Below are positions 45,883 through 55,399 of a DNA stretch of 64,000 bases, piece after piece. Below the pieces are notes generated by a model. The model had not been told where the DNA came from. It saw nothing but the letters and a program-made list of their open reading frames with translations, and did not search any database. This stretch comes from Clostridium gasigenes. Lineage in GTDB: Bacteria; Bacillota; Clostridia; Clostridiales; Clostridiaceae. Within the stretch, counting starts at the first letter, position 1. Every line of letters begins with the position of its first letter. The position numbers and the translations under genes were made by a program. The stretch covers positions 310,001-374,000 of the forward strand of contig NZ_FNJM01000002.1 in the NCBI RefSeq assembly GCF_900104115.1, read 5' to 3'.

Positions 45883-47061
45883 CTATTTGTTTAATTTAGA
45901 TATACCACTCTCAACTGCAACCCTTGCAACTTCTTTAGCTACAACTTGTGCAACTCTACTATCAAAGGCTCCTGGTATTATATAATCTTCATTTAATTCA
46001 CTCTCTTCAATTAAACTTGCTATAGCTTTAGCTGCTGCAAGCTTCATTTCTTCTGTTATATCGGTAGCCCGTACATCTAATGCACCTCTAAATATTCCTG
46101 GGAATACAAGAACGTTGTTTATTTGGTTAGGAAAATCTGATCTTCCTGTAGCTATTACTCTTGCTCCACCTTTTTTTGCTTCTTCTGGCATTATTTCAGG
46201 GCTTGGGTTTGCCATAGCGAATACTATTGCATCTTTATTCATAGTAGCTACCATTTCACTAGTTACACAATTTGGACCAGAAACTCCTATGAATATATCT
46301 TTACCCTTCATAACATCAATTAAATTTCCTTTTTCATTATGCTTATTAGTTATTTTTGCCATATCTTTTTGAGCTTCATTAAGCCACTCTGCACTAGATT
46401 CTACAGCTCCATTTCTATCTACAAGAACAACATTTCCTACATTAAATTGTAAAAGCAATTTACATATTGATATTCCAGCTGAACCTGCTCCGTTTATTAC
46501 TATGTTAACATCCTGCATTTTTTTACCAACAAGTTTTAATGCATTTATAAGTCCTGCTGAAACTACTATTGCAGTACCATGTTGATCATCATGAAATACT
46601 GGTATATCTAATTCTTCCTTTAATCTTCTTTCTATCTCAAAACATCTAGGAGCACTTATATCTTCTAAATTTATTCCACCAAAGGTAGGTGCTAGATATT
46701 TTACAGTCTTAACTATTTCATCTACATCCGTAGTGTCTAAACATATTGGAAATGCATCAATATTTGCAAATTCCTTAAATAATATAGCTTTTCCTTCCAT
46801 AACTGGCATAGCCGCTTCTGGTCCTATATCTCCAAGGCCTAGCACTGCTGTTCCATCTGTAACAACCGCTACTAAATTTCCTTTTGCAGTATATTTGTAA
46901 ACATCTTCTTTGTTTGCATGTATCTTTCTACAAGGCTCTGCCACCCCTGGGGTGTAAGCTGTACTTAAATCTTCTCTTGTTTTTACACTTACCTTTGAAG
47001 TTATACTTATTTTCCCCTTGTTATTTTCATGCATTTCTAAGCTTAATTTGTTATAATCCAT
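45883..47061 (-). CDS. NAD(P)-dependent malic enzyme
   Basis: 392 residues, the short bacterial form. It converts malate to pyruvate and CO2. Motifs: TAYTPGVAEPCRKI, the catalytic region GNLVAVVTDGTAVLGLGDIGPEAAMPVMEGKA (about 60-91 in part), the metal-binding FHDDQHGTAIV, the Rossmann motif INGAGSAGISICK, and FAMANPSPEIMPEEA. Together with the carboxylate transporter just upstream it allows growth on or co-metabolism of malate. Confidence 0.92.
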   Translation of the reverse strand: MDYNKLSLEMHENNKGKISITSKVSVKTREDLSTAYTPGVAEPCRKIHANKEDVYKYTAKGNLVAVVTDGTAVLGLGDIGPEAAMPVMEGKAILFKEFANIDAFPICLDTTDVDEIVKTVKYLAPTFGGINLEDISAPRCFEIERRLKEELDIPVFHDDQHGTAIVVSAGLINALKLVGKKMQDVNIVINGAGSAGISICKLLLQFNVGNVVLVDRNGAVESSAEWLNEAQKDMAKITNKHNEKGNLIDVMKGKDIFIGVSGPNCVTSEMVATMNKDAIVFAMANPSPEIMPEEAKKGGARVIATGRSDFPNQINNVLVFPGIFRGALDVRATDITEEMKLAAAKAIASLIEESELNEDYIIPGAFDSRVAQVVAKEVARVAVESGISKLNK

Positions 47062-47176
47062 AAACTCATCTCCTATATATATCTAGTGTATGCAATGATA
47101 CACTGATTGATTTTTCTTATTTCATACCTAAACTACATATAAACACTGTCGTCTATTATTTTTTGAAATTTCCTTA

Positions 47177-48451
47177 CTACATTAATATCTTTAATAGAGC
47201 ACTAGCTAGTATAAGCACTAATGCACCACATATCCGAGTAGCAATTTGAGCAAATGGTATTAATTCCATTCTATTTGCTGCTGATAAAACTGCTACATCT
47301 CCTGTCCCACCCATATTAGTTGTACATAGCCCTGCAGTAATAGCTGATTCTATAGGATAGAATCCTACTATTTTACCACCTATTCCAGCACCTATTGCAA
47401 CACCAGATACTACTATAAATACAAGTATTAGATATAGTGGGGTTATAGCTGCTGCAACTGCATTTAAATCTATCATAGATATTCCTATTCCAACTAAAAG
47501 TGCACTTGTTAAATTAGTCATTACAAACTGTCCCCATTGACTTGCAGACTGTTCAATCTTTTCTGGTATTAATCCTACTATTTTAGCAAATACAACTCCT
47601 ATTATCATCCATGCGTAGGTATGTATTGATGGTATTATTTTTCCTATTACAGTACCAAAAGTGAAGAATGTAAGTGATAATAATAGTCCTATTCCAAGCA
47701 TTCTTAAATCTAGCTTACTACTTACTTTTTCATTTAATTCTCCCGAATCATCTTTCATTAATTGTCCATTACCTGACCAACTTGGCTTTATAATAGCTAT
47801 CTTAGCTATTATACCACCACCTATTATAGCCATAACATTTCCTAAAGTCGATGCCGGTATCATAATTGAAATAAGTTGTGCTGGATCTCTTCCAAGTGCT
47901 TCTGCATACATATTAGATAAAGGAATAACTCCAGCTCCCATTCCACCACCCATCATAGGAATTGCAATAAACATTATTGCCTCTTTAAACCCATAGCCCA
48001 CAAGGAATCCTACTGAACCTACTAAAAGTAAGGCAAAAGTTATTGCACAAATAGCTACTGGTAAAAACCTAACAGATGCCTTTATTAAAAGCTTTCTATT
48101 CATTCCAAGGATACTACCAGTTATAAGTGCTGATATATAGAAGTTTAAAAAACCTACATCATTCATAAAAAAATCCACATTTTCTATAACTTCTTTTGGA
48201 ATTACATTAAATGTAACTAAAGCTGCTGATCCAAATATTGCAACTATTGCCCCTCCCCCTAAATAAGTTTTTACTATTGGAGTTCTATTTCCTATTTCAT
48301 TAAAAGCTGCCCCAAGCACTATTGTTATAGCTAGCGCTCCAACCATTCCACCAGGTAGATATCCCATAGCAGTTGCTCCTAACACTATTATAGCAACCAT
48401 TGAAAATTGTAATAAATTCATTCCCATTACTTGTATTTTATTACCCTGCAT
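47177..48451 (-). CDS. 2-hydroxycarboxylate transporter family protein
   Basis: 424 residues, about 11 membrane spans, of the 2HCT (CitS/MaeN/CimH) family. The two re-entrant loop signatures are present: MMGGGMGAGVIPLS (about 166-179) and TTNMGGTGDVAVLSAA (about 386-401). Members exchange or symport citrate or malate with sodium or protons. The malic enzyme directly downstream favours malate. A cre-like site lies upstream and a CitA/CitB-type two-component pair is next. Confidence 0.9.
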   Translation of the reverse strand: MQGNKIQVMGMNLLQFSMVAIIVLGATAMGYLPGGMVGALAITIVLGAAFNEIGNRTPIVKTYLGGGAIVAIFGSAALVTFNVIPKEVIENVDFFMNDVGFLNFYISALITGSILGMNRKLLIKASVRFLPVAICAITFALLLVGSVGFLVGYGFKEAIMFIAIPMMGGGMGAGVIPLSNMYAEALGRDPAQLISIMIPASTLGNVMAIIGGGIIAKIAIIKPSWSGNGQLMKDDSGELNEKVSSKLDLRMLGIGLLLSLTFFTFGTVIGKIIPSIHTYAWMIIGVVFAKIVGLIPEKIEQSASQWGQFVMTNLTSALLVGIGISMIDLNAVAAAITPLYLILVFIVVSGVAIGAGIGGKIVGFYPIESAITAGLCTTNMGGTGDVAVLSAANRMELIPFAQIATRICGALVLILASALLKILM

Positions 48452-48533
48452 AATGATCCTCCCTATTTTACTAATTTATTTGTAATTAATAAACTAGTCC
48501 CATATATAATTTCTTTCTTTAACATCATTATAC

Positions 48534-48547
48534 AGAAAACGTTTTCT
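48534..48547 (-). promoter_or_regulatory. CcpA cre-like site upstream of the carboxylate transporter
   Basis: AGAAAACGTTTTCT, a perfect 14-bp palindrome that fits the cre consensus core (WGNAANCGNTNNCW, with A for T at the edges), 80 bp upstream of the start codon. It suggests repression by preferred sugars. Confidence 0.6.
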
Positions 48548-48632
48548 AATATATATATTAGAAAAGTATTGAATACCTTTTGTAAGTAAAGTACATGTTA
48601 ATAAAATAGCAATCTATATGATTTAGCCAATA

Positions 48633-49301
48633 TTAAATATAATATTTAATGCTTGGTCTCCCACCAGTTTGATAATCTATCTCACTATTAATTTCCTTAA
48701 TTTCTATCATGTAATTCATATATCGTCTTATTGTAACTCTAGATAACCCCACCTTTTCTGCTATTTCTTCACTAGTATGTAATTTTTCACTACTAGCTTT
48801 CATAAATTCTCTTATCATATCTAATGTCTTTTCATTTAATCCTTTTTTAATATTTCCTGAATCATCCTTATTTCTATTCGCTATAAGGATATCTATATCA
48901 GATTGCTTAAATTTATAATTTGTGTTTATAAGCGTATATTTTTCTAGAAATTTATTCAAAGCTCCTAAAAACCGCTTATATTCAAAAGGCTTAATTAAAT
49001 AATCTATAACACCTAAATTTAATATTTCATTTAATGACTTAGTTTCATCTGCGGCTGTAACCATTATTACATCACTATTAATATTCATTTTTCTTAATTC
49101 CTTTAAAAGTTCGATTCCATTTAATTTTGGCATATATACATCTAATATAATGAGATCCACTTTGCTTTTTTTAAGCACCTCTAATGCATCTTTTCCATTG
49201 TTACATATCCCTACTACGGTTAATTGTGGTACATCTTCCACATATTTTTTATCTATTTCCGCTACCATCGGATCATCTTCCACTATAAGCACTCTAATCA
49301 T
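48633..49301 (-). CDS. CitB/DcuR-type response regulator
   Basis: 222 residues. Receiver: VLIVEDDPMVAEI, phospho-acceptor in LIILDVYMPKLNGIELL (about residue 54), lysine in IKPFEY. The output domain is the CitB-type helix-turn-helix: LHTSEEIAEKVGLSRVTIRRYMNYMIE followed by YQTGGRPSIKYYI. It probably activates the transporter and malic enzyme genes when the kinase senses extracellular carboxylate. Confidence 0.9.
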   Translation of the reverse strand: MIRVLIVEDDPMVAEIDKKYVEDVPQLTVVGICNNGKDALEVLKKSKVDLIILDVYMPKLNGIELLKELRKMNINSDVIMVTAADETKSLNEILNLGVIDYLIKPFEYKRFLGALNKFLEKYTLINTNYKFKQSDIDILIANRNKDDSGNIKKGLNEKTLDMIREFMKASSEKLHTSEEIAEKVGLSRVTIRRYMNYMIEIKEINSEIDYQTGGRPSIKYYI

Positions 49302-49368
49302 TTATCTTCTCCTTATTCTCATTAAACATATTTAAATAAATAACAAGCTAGTATTCTTGTCTTTTATT

Positions 49369-50976
49369 TTACAATACCTTACTTATTCTTATTTCAATGC
49401 AAGTCCCTATCTCTTCTTCGCTTTCTATAACTATTTCCCCACCATAGTTGTCTAGTATACTTTTTATTATATACATTCCTACACCTCTATTTTTGCCTTT
49501 TGTTGAAAATCCTTTGTCATATATTCGTTTTAAATTCTCACTACTTATTCCATTACCAGTATCATCTATAGTTATTAGCAAACTATTTTCATCATTATAA
49601 ATTAGTAAACTTATATTTTTTAAATCATTATCTTTTTCATTTATAGAATCTATAGAGTTTTCAATTAGATTTCCTATTATAGTTACTAATGAATTTCTAC
49701 TTATTAAATTATCATTCATATTAAAATAACTGTTTGGGTTTAAGTTTAGTTTTATACCCATTTCTTTTGCTCTACTAATTTTACCAATAATCAAAGCCGC
49801 TATAGTAGGATCTTTAATTTTTTTTATAATAAGGCTTACTATTTCACTTTGTTCTTCTCTTATATTCATAATATAACTTTTAGCATCTTCAGTTTTACCT
49901 ATTTGTATAAGCCCTAGTATAACATGTAGCTTGTTCATAAATTCATGAGTATTACTTCTTAGCGAATCTATTATTTGATTTATACCTGTAAGTTCCTCTG
50001 CTAGCCTAGTTACTTCAGTTTTATTTCTTAATATAGTTACTGCCCCAATAACCTTATTATTTTCTATTATGGGTATTCCATTACTAATAATAATATTATC
50101 TTTTATTATTATTTCTTCATTATTTCGACTTTCTCCACTTTGAATAATATTTACTAACTTACTCTTTGAAAATATATCATTAATAAATTTACCTTCTATA
50201 TTCTTAGTTTTTCTTATATCTAACATATTTATTGCAGCCTTATTAAATATTATTATTTTTCCATTTTCATCTACAGCTATTATTCCTTCTTCTAATGAAT
50301 CAACTACCTCTTTTCTTTGCATATACATTTTTGTAAATTTGTAAGGTTCATGTCCTAATAAAGATATTTTTATATTTCTAGATAAATATAATGATACAAC
50401 TATTCCTACACTAAATATAAATGCAGCTAAAATTATGTATATTTTAAACATTTCAATTTTTAGTTTATTTATATTTTCCATAAGAGTACTTATCATTATA
50501 AATCCTAATTGTTTTCCACTTTTATTTTTTATTACAAAAAATGCACGTTTTTGTTTTCCTAAACTACCCTCTGCTTCAGATATGTAACTTTCCTCTCCAC
50601 CTAAAACTTTTTTTTCATCTCCACCTACAAATTTTTTTCCTACCTCATCTTCATTTGGATGATAATATCTCTTTCCATTATTATCGGCTATAACTATAAC
50701 ATCTATATCGTTCGCACTAACTATTATGTCATCTAGATATCTCTCTACAGCGCTACTAATTTCTTTATTATTTAGATCATCTATAACCATAGGATTTTTA
50801 GCTATTATTTTCGAAATGTTTAATAAATTAGCTTCAAGCTTTTTCTCAATTATATTCATATTGAATTTTAAGGTTATAGTCATTGTGGTAATTAACATGA
50901 TAGTCATTAGTAATATATTTGTGAAAGTAATTTTACTTTTTAAAGATACTTTCTTATTCGATATCTTATTTAACAT
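49369..50976 (-). CDS. CitA/DcuS-type sensor histidine kinase
   Basis: 535 residues. Membrane helices at about 17-36 and 180-200 flank a periplasmic-type PAS sensor (about 40-175; DVIVIADNNGKRYYHPNEDEVGKKFVGGDE). The second helix runs into the GHEP motif (about 212) and a PAS domain with EEGIIAVDENGKIIIFNKAA. The H box NTHEFMNKLHVILGLIQIG (about 345) is of the SpoOB-like type, followed by N box NLIENSIDS and G boxes DDTGNGI and KGKNRGVGMYIIKSIL. Ligand probably malate or citrate, judging from the neighbours. Confidence 0.92.
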   Translation of the reverse strand: MLNKISNKKVSLKSKITFTNILLMTIMLITTMTITLKFNMNIIEKKLEANLLNISKIIAKNPMVIDDLNNKEISSAVERYLDDIIVSANDIDVIVIADNNGKRYYHPNEDEVGKKFVGGDEKKVLGGEESYISEAEGSLGKQKRAFFVIKNKSGKQLGFIMISTLMENINKLKIEMFKIYIILAAFIFSVGIVVSLYLSRNIKISLLGHEPYKFTKMYMQRKEVVDSLEEGIIAVDENGKIIIFNKAAINMLDIRKTKNIEGKFINDIFSKSKLVNIIQSGESRNNEEIIIKDNIIISNGIPIIENNKVIGAVTILRNKTEVTRLAEELTGINQIIDSLRSNTHEFMNKLHVILGLIQIGKTEDAKSYIMNIREEQSEIVSLIIKKIKDPTIAALIIGKISRAKEMGIKLNLNPNSYFNMNDNLISRNSLVTIIGNLIENSIDSINEKDNDLKNISLLIYNDENSLLITIDDTGNGISSENLKRIYDKGFSTKGKNRGVGMYIIKSILDNYGGEIVIESEEEIGTCIEIRISKVL

Positions 50977-51196
50977 ATTCCCGTTGCCAAAACCTTATAA
51001 AACTCTATAAAGCTTGTTTAATCCGCTAATTTTCTATGAAGTAGTTTAATCTGCTTTTTTATTTTTATAATATTACTTGTTTTGACGAACTTACTCCCTT
51101 CCTTATTTTTTAGGTATTTGCTATATACCCTACGTTGTAATCTACGTAGCCTGTTTTCAATTATGATTGAATTTTCTTTGACTTTACATTTTGAAG

Positions 51197-51249
51197 ATGC
51201 TCATCTCTTACATTTTCTTATTTTACTACATTTATCTTCTAAAGTAACC
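51197..51249. repeat. 53-bp intergenic repeat, copy 2
   Basis: Matches 42700-42752 with a few substitutions. The surrounding gap (50977-51395) also holds a CTACG/CGTAG inverted repeat near 51140-51159 and a terminator at its end, but no gene that I can support. Confidence 0.65.
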
Positions 51250-51300
51250 GATTCAAATAATGCTCAGCCATTAATTTCTGTAAGAGAACAATAAAAGAAT

Positions 51301-51337
51301 AAAAGGTTGAACTAAGTTATCTTTAGTCCAACCTTTT
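51301..51337 (-). terminator. Terminator at the end of the Rhs locus
   Basis: AAAAGGTTG.ACTAA against TTTAGT.CAACCTTTT, with TTTATTCTTTTATT after it on the minus strand, 59 bp past the last immunity-type gene. Confidence 0.75.
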
Positions 51338-51395
51338 CTTATATATTTTCTATTTTTGTATTTTAACAATAAATTCTTCTACTAAGGCATCATAT

Positions 51396-51846
51396 TTAAT
51401 CTAACATTTCTCCAGCCCTATAACTTTCATATATGCACTCTGGGTTACAATAATAAAATCCTATTATATAATCATCTATACATTTTGATATATATGAATT
51501 ATAAACTTCTATTATGTTATTAATTATATCACCTTGTAATCTTAATAATAAATCCATATAAACTCGTCCAATATCCCAGAAAGAAGGAATTCTTAAGTTG
51601 TGTTTCTCAAGTTCTACAGTATTATCAAAGCTACCACTTTGAATATTATAATCAATAATAAACTCATTTGCAACAGCTTCAATATTTTCACAATGCATTA
51701 CCTCAGCATCTTGATATATTCTATCTAACCCATTTTTTCCAATAGTATTCACAATTAGACTTCCTTCATTTTTAGTAACTCTACCTATATATTCTATAAG
51801 TGAACATGTAAATAATAAGTCATTATCATATATGCTTTCTATCACA
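51396..51846 (-). CDS. Candidate immunity protein (family not recognised)
   Basis: 150 residues from the chosen GTG start, which has GAGGAG 8 nt upstream; a TTG 18 bp earlier would overlap more of the preceding small gene and has no such site. Sequence begins MIESIYDNDLLFTCSLIEYIGRV. It is acidic, has no signal or membrane span, and includes LRIPSFWDIGRVYMDLLLR and IIGFYYCNPECIYESYRAGEML. Similar small acidic proteins follow Rhs or LXG toxins in Firmicutes, and this is the last gene of the Rhs array, so immunity is the likely role (inference). Confidence 0.6.
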
Positions 51847-52005
51847 TTTAAAACTCCTCTCAAACCTTAATACCTCTAATGATCTATTTGTACAAAAACA
51901 TATTTGATGCGTTGGATATCTAAATTTTGCAAGTTCCCAAAATGCCGTTCTACTAATTTCACCTTTTAAAAATTGATTAATAAAATCTTTAACAAATTTT
52001 CTCAT
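51826..52005 (-). CDS. Small protein, paralogue of the 62-residue protein at 5660-5848
   Basis: 59 residues: MRKFVKDFINQFLKGEISRT, then AFWELAKFRYPTHQICF, ending basic. Its 3' end overlaps the next gene by 21 bp, suggesting translational coupling. The shared core with 5660-5848 shows a real small family with two copies 46 kb apart. It could be part of an immunity unit or a leftover fragment of one. Confidence 0.5.
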   Translation of the reverse strand: MRKFVKDFINQFLKGEISRTAFWELAKFRYPTHQICFCTNRSLEVLRFERSFKCDRKHI

Positions 52006-52045
52006 TTTGCATAACTATATCTTTATTATATCAAGCCCTCCTGTT

Positions 52046-52483
52046 TTAAACAACTTTTATAGCACTATGTTCACTGTGACCATCATAAGTATAACTTATT
52101 AATGTTTTTCCAGATGCACTCTTAGATTCTAAAATCCCTTCCTTATTATATGTGTAATTATACATCATATTTCCAGTGTAGGCATTATTCAAAGTTCCAT
52201 CTGCATTATAGTTAAATCTTTGATTTACAAGGTTTAGCTTATACTTATCTAAGTCTTCTATTACTTTAGGATTTTGCTCTTCTAATAATTTCTTTTCTTT
52301 TTGCCTTTTTATTCTTTCTGTAAATCTATTATTACTAAGTGCTAAAGGTTTTGTTAATCCTATGTTTTTAGCATTTTCTTCTTCAGCTTGTTTAGCTTCT
52401 ATCGCCATTAATTTTTGGTTTACTGTATAAGCTTTCAGATCAATAATATTTCTATCAATATTGTATCGTCTTTCCACTACCAC
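52046..52483 (-). pseudogene. Rhs/YD-repeat fragment with foreign C-terminal tail
   Basis: 145 codons. Residues 5-130 are nearly identical to an internal part of the large Rhs protein (YNIDRNIIDLKAYTVNQ; NQRFNYNADGTLNNAYTGN; NKEGILESKSASGK). After SYTYD the homology stops and the sequence reads GHSEHSAIKVV then stop, probably the last residues of a lost toxin domain. There is no N-terminal half and no full YD domain, so it is not a working Rhs protein. It marks the oldest or most eroded unit of the array. Confidence 0.7.
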
Positions 52484-52521
52484 CTTATATTGCTCTTTTA
52501 CTTTCGCTTTGCAGGAAAAAC

Positions 52522-52546
52522 CCCATCATAATTTACTTATGATGGG
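52522..52546 (-). terminator. Hairpin between Rhs fragment and immunity gene
   Basis: CCCATCATAA / TTATGATGGG with a 5-base loop. The rest of the 52484-52825 gap is AT-rich; TAGACCTGACCCCATAG near 52677 could be an IS-end remnant but is not convincing. Confidence 0.45.
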
Positions 52547-52825
52547 ATTCATAATTTTACACTTCTAATATGTCTTGAGAAATAAATTATTGAATTTTAA
52601 CTCATCCTCAAATTTATTGTCACTTCCATAATAATAGTAAATTAAATTAATTCTTATAATTAATAATTATTGGTTTTAGACCTGACCCCATAGAATAAAC
52701 TGGAAACCTTTTATTCTTGCTACTTACATTTACTAAATGGCAAGAGAAAATTTAAATTAATGTGTTACTCTAGGGGTAGATATCTATACTAATACATATT
52801 TCCAAAATATATTATTTATTAATTC

Positions 52826-53314
52826 TTATATTATCTCATATTGTTTCATAAAGTTATACCACTTTTCACTACTTCCAAGCTCTAGGTATCTTTCTCCAAT
52901 CACATATTGATTAAAGAAATCTCGAAATTTATTGTATTCCTTTATTTTGCATTTTTCTCCCAACTCACTAGTTACACAATATACATTCCCATTTTTTTTA
53001 TTAAGTAATATTGGATATGGCTCTATTTGTCCTATACATATATATTGGCTTTGATTTGGAACTTTATACATAATAATATCATTCTGATGTTCTTTAAATT
53101 TTTCGTCATCTACCCAAAACAAAACATCAGCAAATCTCATATATTCATATTGATTTCTTATCCATAAAAAGTCTTCTATCATATCTGTTGATTTAAAGTC
53201 TATTATATATTCGTTACTATCTCTCTTTTCTAATAATGCTAATGCCATCTTCATAATATCTTTATCCAAAACTCCCTGTATTCTTTGGAGTTTTATAATT
53301 ATATCTTTATTCAT
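52826..53314 (-). CDS. SUKH-like candidate immunity protein
   Basis: 162 residues. FADVLFWVDDEKFKEHQNDIIMYKVPNQSQYICIGQIEPYPILLNKKNGNVYCV is the pattern of SMI1/KNR4 (SUKH) proteins: strand-rich middle with IG....PILLN..NG.VY (about 70-120). SUKH proteins are the commonest immunity family for polymorphic nuclease toxins. It starts 4 bp after the stop of the toxin tip upstream, so it is the partner of that tip. Confidence 0.68.
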   Translation of the reverse strand: MNKDIIIKLQRIQGVLDKDIMKMALALLEKRDSNEYIIDFKSTDMIEDFLWIRNQYEYMRFADVLFWVDDEKFKEHQNDIIMYKVPNQSQYICIGQIEPYPILLNKKNGNVYCVTSELGEKCKIKEYNKFRDFFNQYVIGERYLELGSSEKWYNFMKQYEII

Positions 53315-53318
53315 ATTA

Positions 53319-54862
53319 TCACCTTTCCGTAATTATTTTTACTCTTCCATTTTCAGGTACAGCCCTCATTTGTGATCCTAAATTTATCCCAATCTTTCTA
53401 TTTGTATACATTTCTGCCATCTTTAGATTTCCCCATTCATCTGCTCCATTCAATTGCAACTCCCAAACATGATCAGGATCCATATTATCTAATTCTTTCA
53501 TAAACTTCTTTAATTCTACAGTATTATCTTTGTATTTTTCTACTAAAGCCTCCCTCATATATTCCTTATAATCTCTTGTAACACTTGGTTTCCGTTTAGA
53601 TTTTGTTTTATATAATTTATTATTATCACTTAGTCCCTCTAATTTTCCAGCTTTATAATTAAAATAATCTATATTTATTTGCTTTAAATCTTTTCCCCAC
53701 TTAAATGTTTTTTCATACTTTAATTTGACTTGATAGTAATCTCCCAATAAATCATACTTTTTAATTGCCTTATTATAGTCAGGTATTCTTCCTTCTACCG
53801 CTTCAACATTATTCCAATATGAATTGTATCTCTTTCCATCTTTTTTGGACATTTCTCCAAAAGCACTTGCTTTGGTATCACAATCCCTAGCATACCCACT
53901 AGGATCACAATACCCAACTGGATTATTCCCACAATAAGCATAAAGATTTAACCCATCGCCCCTATAAACATCTTCCTGAGTAAATCTCCCTATTACAGGA
54001 TTATAGAATCTAGCTCTCAAATAATACTGCTGAGTAATTCCATCAAATTGTTGCCCCGTATAAGTTATCCTATTATGAACATCTTCCTTACTATCTAAAA
54101 CATTACCAAAAGCATCATAACAATATTCATTCTTTATTCGCTGCCCTTTATCTGTAATAAATATTGTACTACCCTGCTCATCCTGACTATAATAATACCT
54201 GTTTAAATTATATTCAAATTTCGAATTTTAATCTTCATTATTACCATCAGTAATATCAGCCGCAACAACTTCATAACCTCTAACAAATCTAGAAATCGAA
54301 TTATAATCCCCATCTGTTTCAACTAAAATATTTTCCTTATGGAATATAAATTTAGTTAACTTTTCATTTTCTTTAATCTCAACTCTTAAGCCTTCTGTAT
54401 CATATCTACTAACTAAAGTATTTCCTTCTTTAGTTATAGCTTTCACTTGTTGGTTTAACGTATTGTATTCAAAATTGTTATTCCCATCTTTTCCTTATTC
54501 TTTTATTGTATTTCCTTGTTTATCATAAGTAAAGTAGTTTATTTCATTTTTATTGTATAGTTCTTTTAACTGATTTTTCACATTATAAACATACTTGTCA
54601 GTTATATCATTTGTTGTTTTTGTTAATCTATTTCCTACTTTATCATAAGTGAAGCTTTCTTTTCTTCCATCATAGCTAGAATCTTTTAATCTATTCATAC
54701 TATCGTAATCGTAGAAGTTTTTATGCTTTGAGCTCAGCTTTTGAAGTCTATTTCCATTTAAATCCTAAGCATAATTATAATCTACTAATACTTTTCCAGT
54801 TGATGATATTGTAACTAAGCTTTGAACATTTCCATTATAACCGTAATCTATCTTTAATCTAT
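53319..54862 (-). pseudogene. Displaced Rhs tip 1 with DHVWELQL-type nuclease toxin
   Basis: Begins inside the YD repeats (homology to the large Rhs from about NRLK.DY.YNGNVQSL). It runs through the Rhs core end with RARFYNPVIGRFTQEDVYRG and DPSGY, then a toxin of about 190 residues ending DNMDPDHVWELQLNGADEWGNLKMAEMYTNRKIGINLGSQ in parts (DHVWELQL, NLKMA). The D-H...N..N pattern suggests an HNH-like nuclease (inference). Three nonsense codons interrupt the core: TAG at 54765-54767, TAA at 54495-54497 and TAA at 54228-54230. The last 320 codons, with the toxin, remain open. It shares the pre-toxin linker ARDCDTKAS..GEMSK with tip 2. Confidence 0.78.
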
Positions 54863-54876
54863 TTTTACAGATAATT

Positions 54877-54920
54877 AAAGAGCCAATATTGACTTTATAT
54901 TTACTCAATATCGGCTCTTT
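54877..54920 (-). terminator. Terminator after the Imm30-like gene
   Basis: AAAGAGCCAATATTGA / TCAATATCGGCTCTTT (one mismatch), loop 12, T-rich flanks, 26 bp past the stop. Confidence 0.75.
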
Positions 54921-54945
54921 ATATTATAGATTTTTTACTTAGTGG

Positions 54946-55398
54946 TTATAATATTTCATTTATATACCCACTAAATTCTGCATTATCTTCATGTGATATT
55001 TCTAATAATATACTCTTAATAATTTCTTTATTGCTATCATCTAAAATTTTAAATATACTTTTATACATTCTTCTTGATGGAGCATCATTCAATATTCTAT
55101 AATGAAGTATTTTGACCCATTTTTTTGCTTGTGGTAACATTTTCGGAACTGCTTTAGCTAATTCTAATAACCCATCTTTCTCATCAAAATCCTCAATAAG
55201 ATGAACTAATCCAAACATCACTTCTTCATCTTCTGTATTATCATCAAGACATTTACATAATTCTATTATAATTTTAGGATCTCTTACATTTGATAAATTT
55301 TGTACTGCTTCTTCAAAATTAATAAACTCATCTCTATCTCTTAATAATCTATTATTTTTCAACTTGTCTAATTCTATATTTACTTGATTCAAATTCAT
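54946..55398 (-). CDS. Imm30-like immunity protein
   Basis: 150 residues from MNLNQVNIELDKL, chosen because AAAGGAG lies 8 nt upstream; ten more codons upstream would overlap the toxin frame. Helical repeats with FEEAVQNLSNVRDPKIIIELCKCLDDNTEDEEVMFGLVHLIEDFD and LPQAKKWVKILHYRILNDAPSR in pieces match the Imm30 pattern as I recall it. It follows tip 2 directly and is intact although that toxin is broken. Confidence 0.6.
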   Translation of the reverse strand: MNLNQVNIELDKLKNNRLLRDRDEFINFEEAVQNLSNVRDPKIIIELCKCLDDNTEDEEVMFGLVHLIEDFDEKDGLLELAKAVPKMLPQAKKWVKILHYRILNDAPSRRMYKSIFKILDDSNKEIIKSILLEISHEDNAEFSGYINEIL

Positions 55399-55399
55399 T

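Noticed and set aside
52670..52700. TAGACCTGACCCCATAG as an IS end
   Set aside because: Only a vague likeness, no partner end and no transposase remnant next to it.
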